Below the pieces are notes generated by a model. That model searched no databases. It was not told the origin of the DNA and saw only the letters and a list, made by a program, of their open reading frames with translations. From the NCBI GenBank assembly GCA_903951825.1, contig CAJBDJ010000049.1:48961-112960 (forward strand): 64,000 nt of DNA, written 5' to 3'. Position 1 is the stretch's first letter, and each line of letters begins with the position of its first letter. The position numbers and the translations under genes were made by a program. Below, piece by piece: positions 63,832 to 64,000 of the stretch. The stretch is from an uncultured Pseudomonadota bacterium (lineage in GTDB: Bacteria > Pseudomonadota > Gammaproteobacteria > Burkholderiales > Rhodocyclaceae).

Positions 63832-64000
63832 TTACTTGGTGCCGATGATTTCGATGTCGGCACGACGATCCGGCTGCAGACACTCGATCAGCGCCTTGGA
63901 TTTGCCATTGCCCTTGCACTTGTCACCCGTGACCGGCTGCTTCTCGCCCTTGCCTTCGGTGTAGACGCGATTGGCTTCGATTCCCTTGGCGACCAGATAC
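63832..64000 (-). CDS. OmpA-family outer-membrane protein, C-terminus (partial)
   Basis: The last 55 codons of a gene running off the window. The frame reads YLVAKGIEANRVYTEGKGE and ends RRADIEIIGTK. This is the C-terminal part of the OmpA peptidoglycan-binding domain, where the GIEANRVxxxGxGE and DRRxxIEI motifs are diagnostic. Two Cys residues (DKCKG and IECLQ) flank an insertion and may form a disulfide, as in OmpA. The N-terminal barrel or linker lies outside the window. Confidence 0.88.
   Translation of the reverse strand, partial: YLVAKGIEANRVYTEGKGEKQPVTGDKCKGNGKSKALIECLQPDRRADIEIIGTK

Overview
The window is a chromosomal stretch of a betaproteobacterium, most likely of the Rhodocyclales (Dechloromonas/Azonexus-like). 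This rests on gene order and protein style, not on a database search. Typical signs are ihfA followed by a MerR gene, the PHP-yciO-M50 protease-trpS-scpA-scpB-rluB string, rimP-nusA-infB-rbfA-truB-rpsO-pnp, rpsF-priB-rpsR-rplI-dnaB, a RegB/RegA redox pair, and GC-rich third codon positions. No rRNA, CRISPR array, intact insertion sequence or prophage is visible.

Layout. 1-1200: ihfA, a MerR-type gene and tRNA-Leu. 1400-7440: housekeeping string ending in chromosome-segregation (scpAB) and rRNA-modification (rluB) genes. 7440-16180: the translation/transcription supercluster rimP to pnp, behind a leader with a strong intrinsic terminator next to the rimP start. 16200-19640: dksA, six tRNA genes (Pro, Arg, Asp, Glu, Ala, Val), one degenerate tRNA-like sequence, an integrase remnant, and gltX. 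The sequence just after tRNA-Arg matches the sequence just after tRNA-Leu over 132 bp, which looks like paired scars of lost tRNA-targeted islands. 19695-21622: zapE and a secretin-N-like exported protein.

21738-31077: a seven-gene beta-oxidation operon (FadN-type fusion, thiolase, DUF4442 hotdog protein, exported chalcone-isomerase-like protein, acyl-CoA ligase, nitronate-monooxygenase-like protein, acyl-CoA dehydrogenase) with a clear promoter and terminator. 31188-36340: a CNNM/CBS membrane protein, an exported tandem thioredoxin, a rhodanese-like protein without its active-site Cys, and a chemoreceptor.

36415-42667: the most interesting region. Seven tightly packed minus-strand genes encode a thermostable-hemolysin-family protein, an AMP-forming acyl ligase, a heme-oxygenase-like putative diiron oxidase, a short-chain reductase, an exported TPR protein, and a QseB/QseC-like two-component pair. 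This reads as an uncharacterised small-molecule or lipid pathway co-transcribed with its own sensor.

42812-49408: argC, then a copper/redox group (TlpA-like thioredoxin, small membrane protein, SCO1, PCuAC), RegA/RegB, and an OprB-type porin. Two sites of the form GCGNC-N5-GNCGC lie in the two divergent intergenic regions of this group and may be RegA boxes. 49461-64000: rarA, an M14 peptidase, serS, the rpsF-priB-rpsR-rplI operon (priB apparently starts at CTG), dnaB, an exported transglutaminase-fold protein with Ser in place of the catalytic Cys, a PhoH/PIN protein, Bcp peroxiredoxin, an orphan oligopeptide-binding-type lipoprotein, a methyltransferase, ubiG, and the C-terminus of an OmpA-family protein cut by the window edge.
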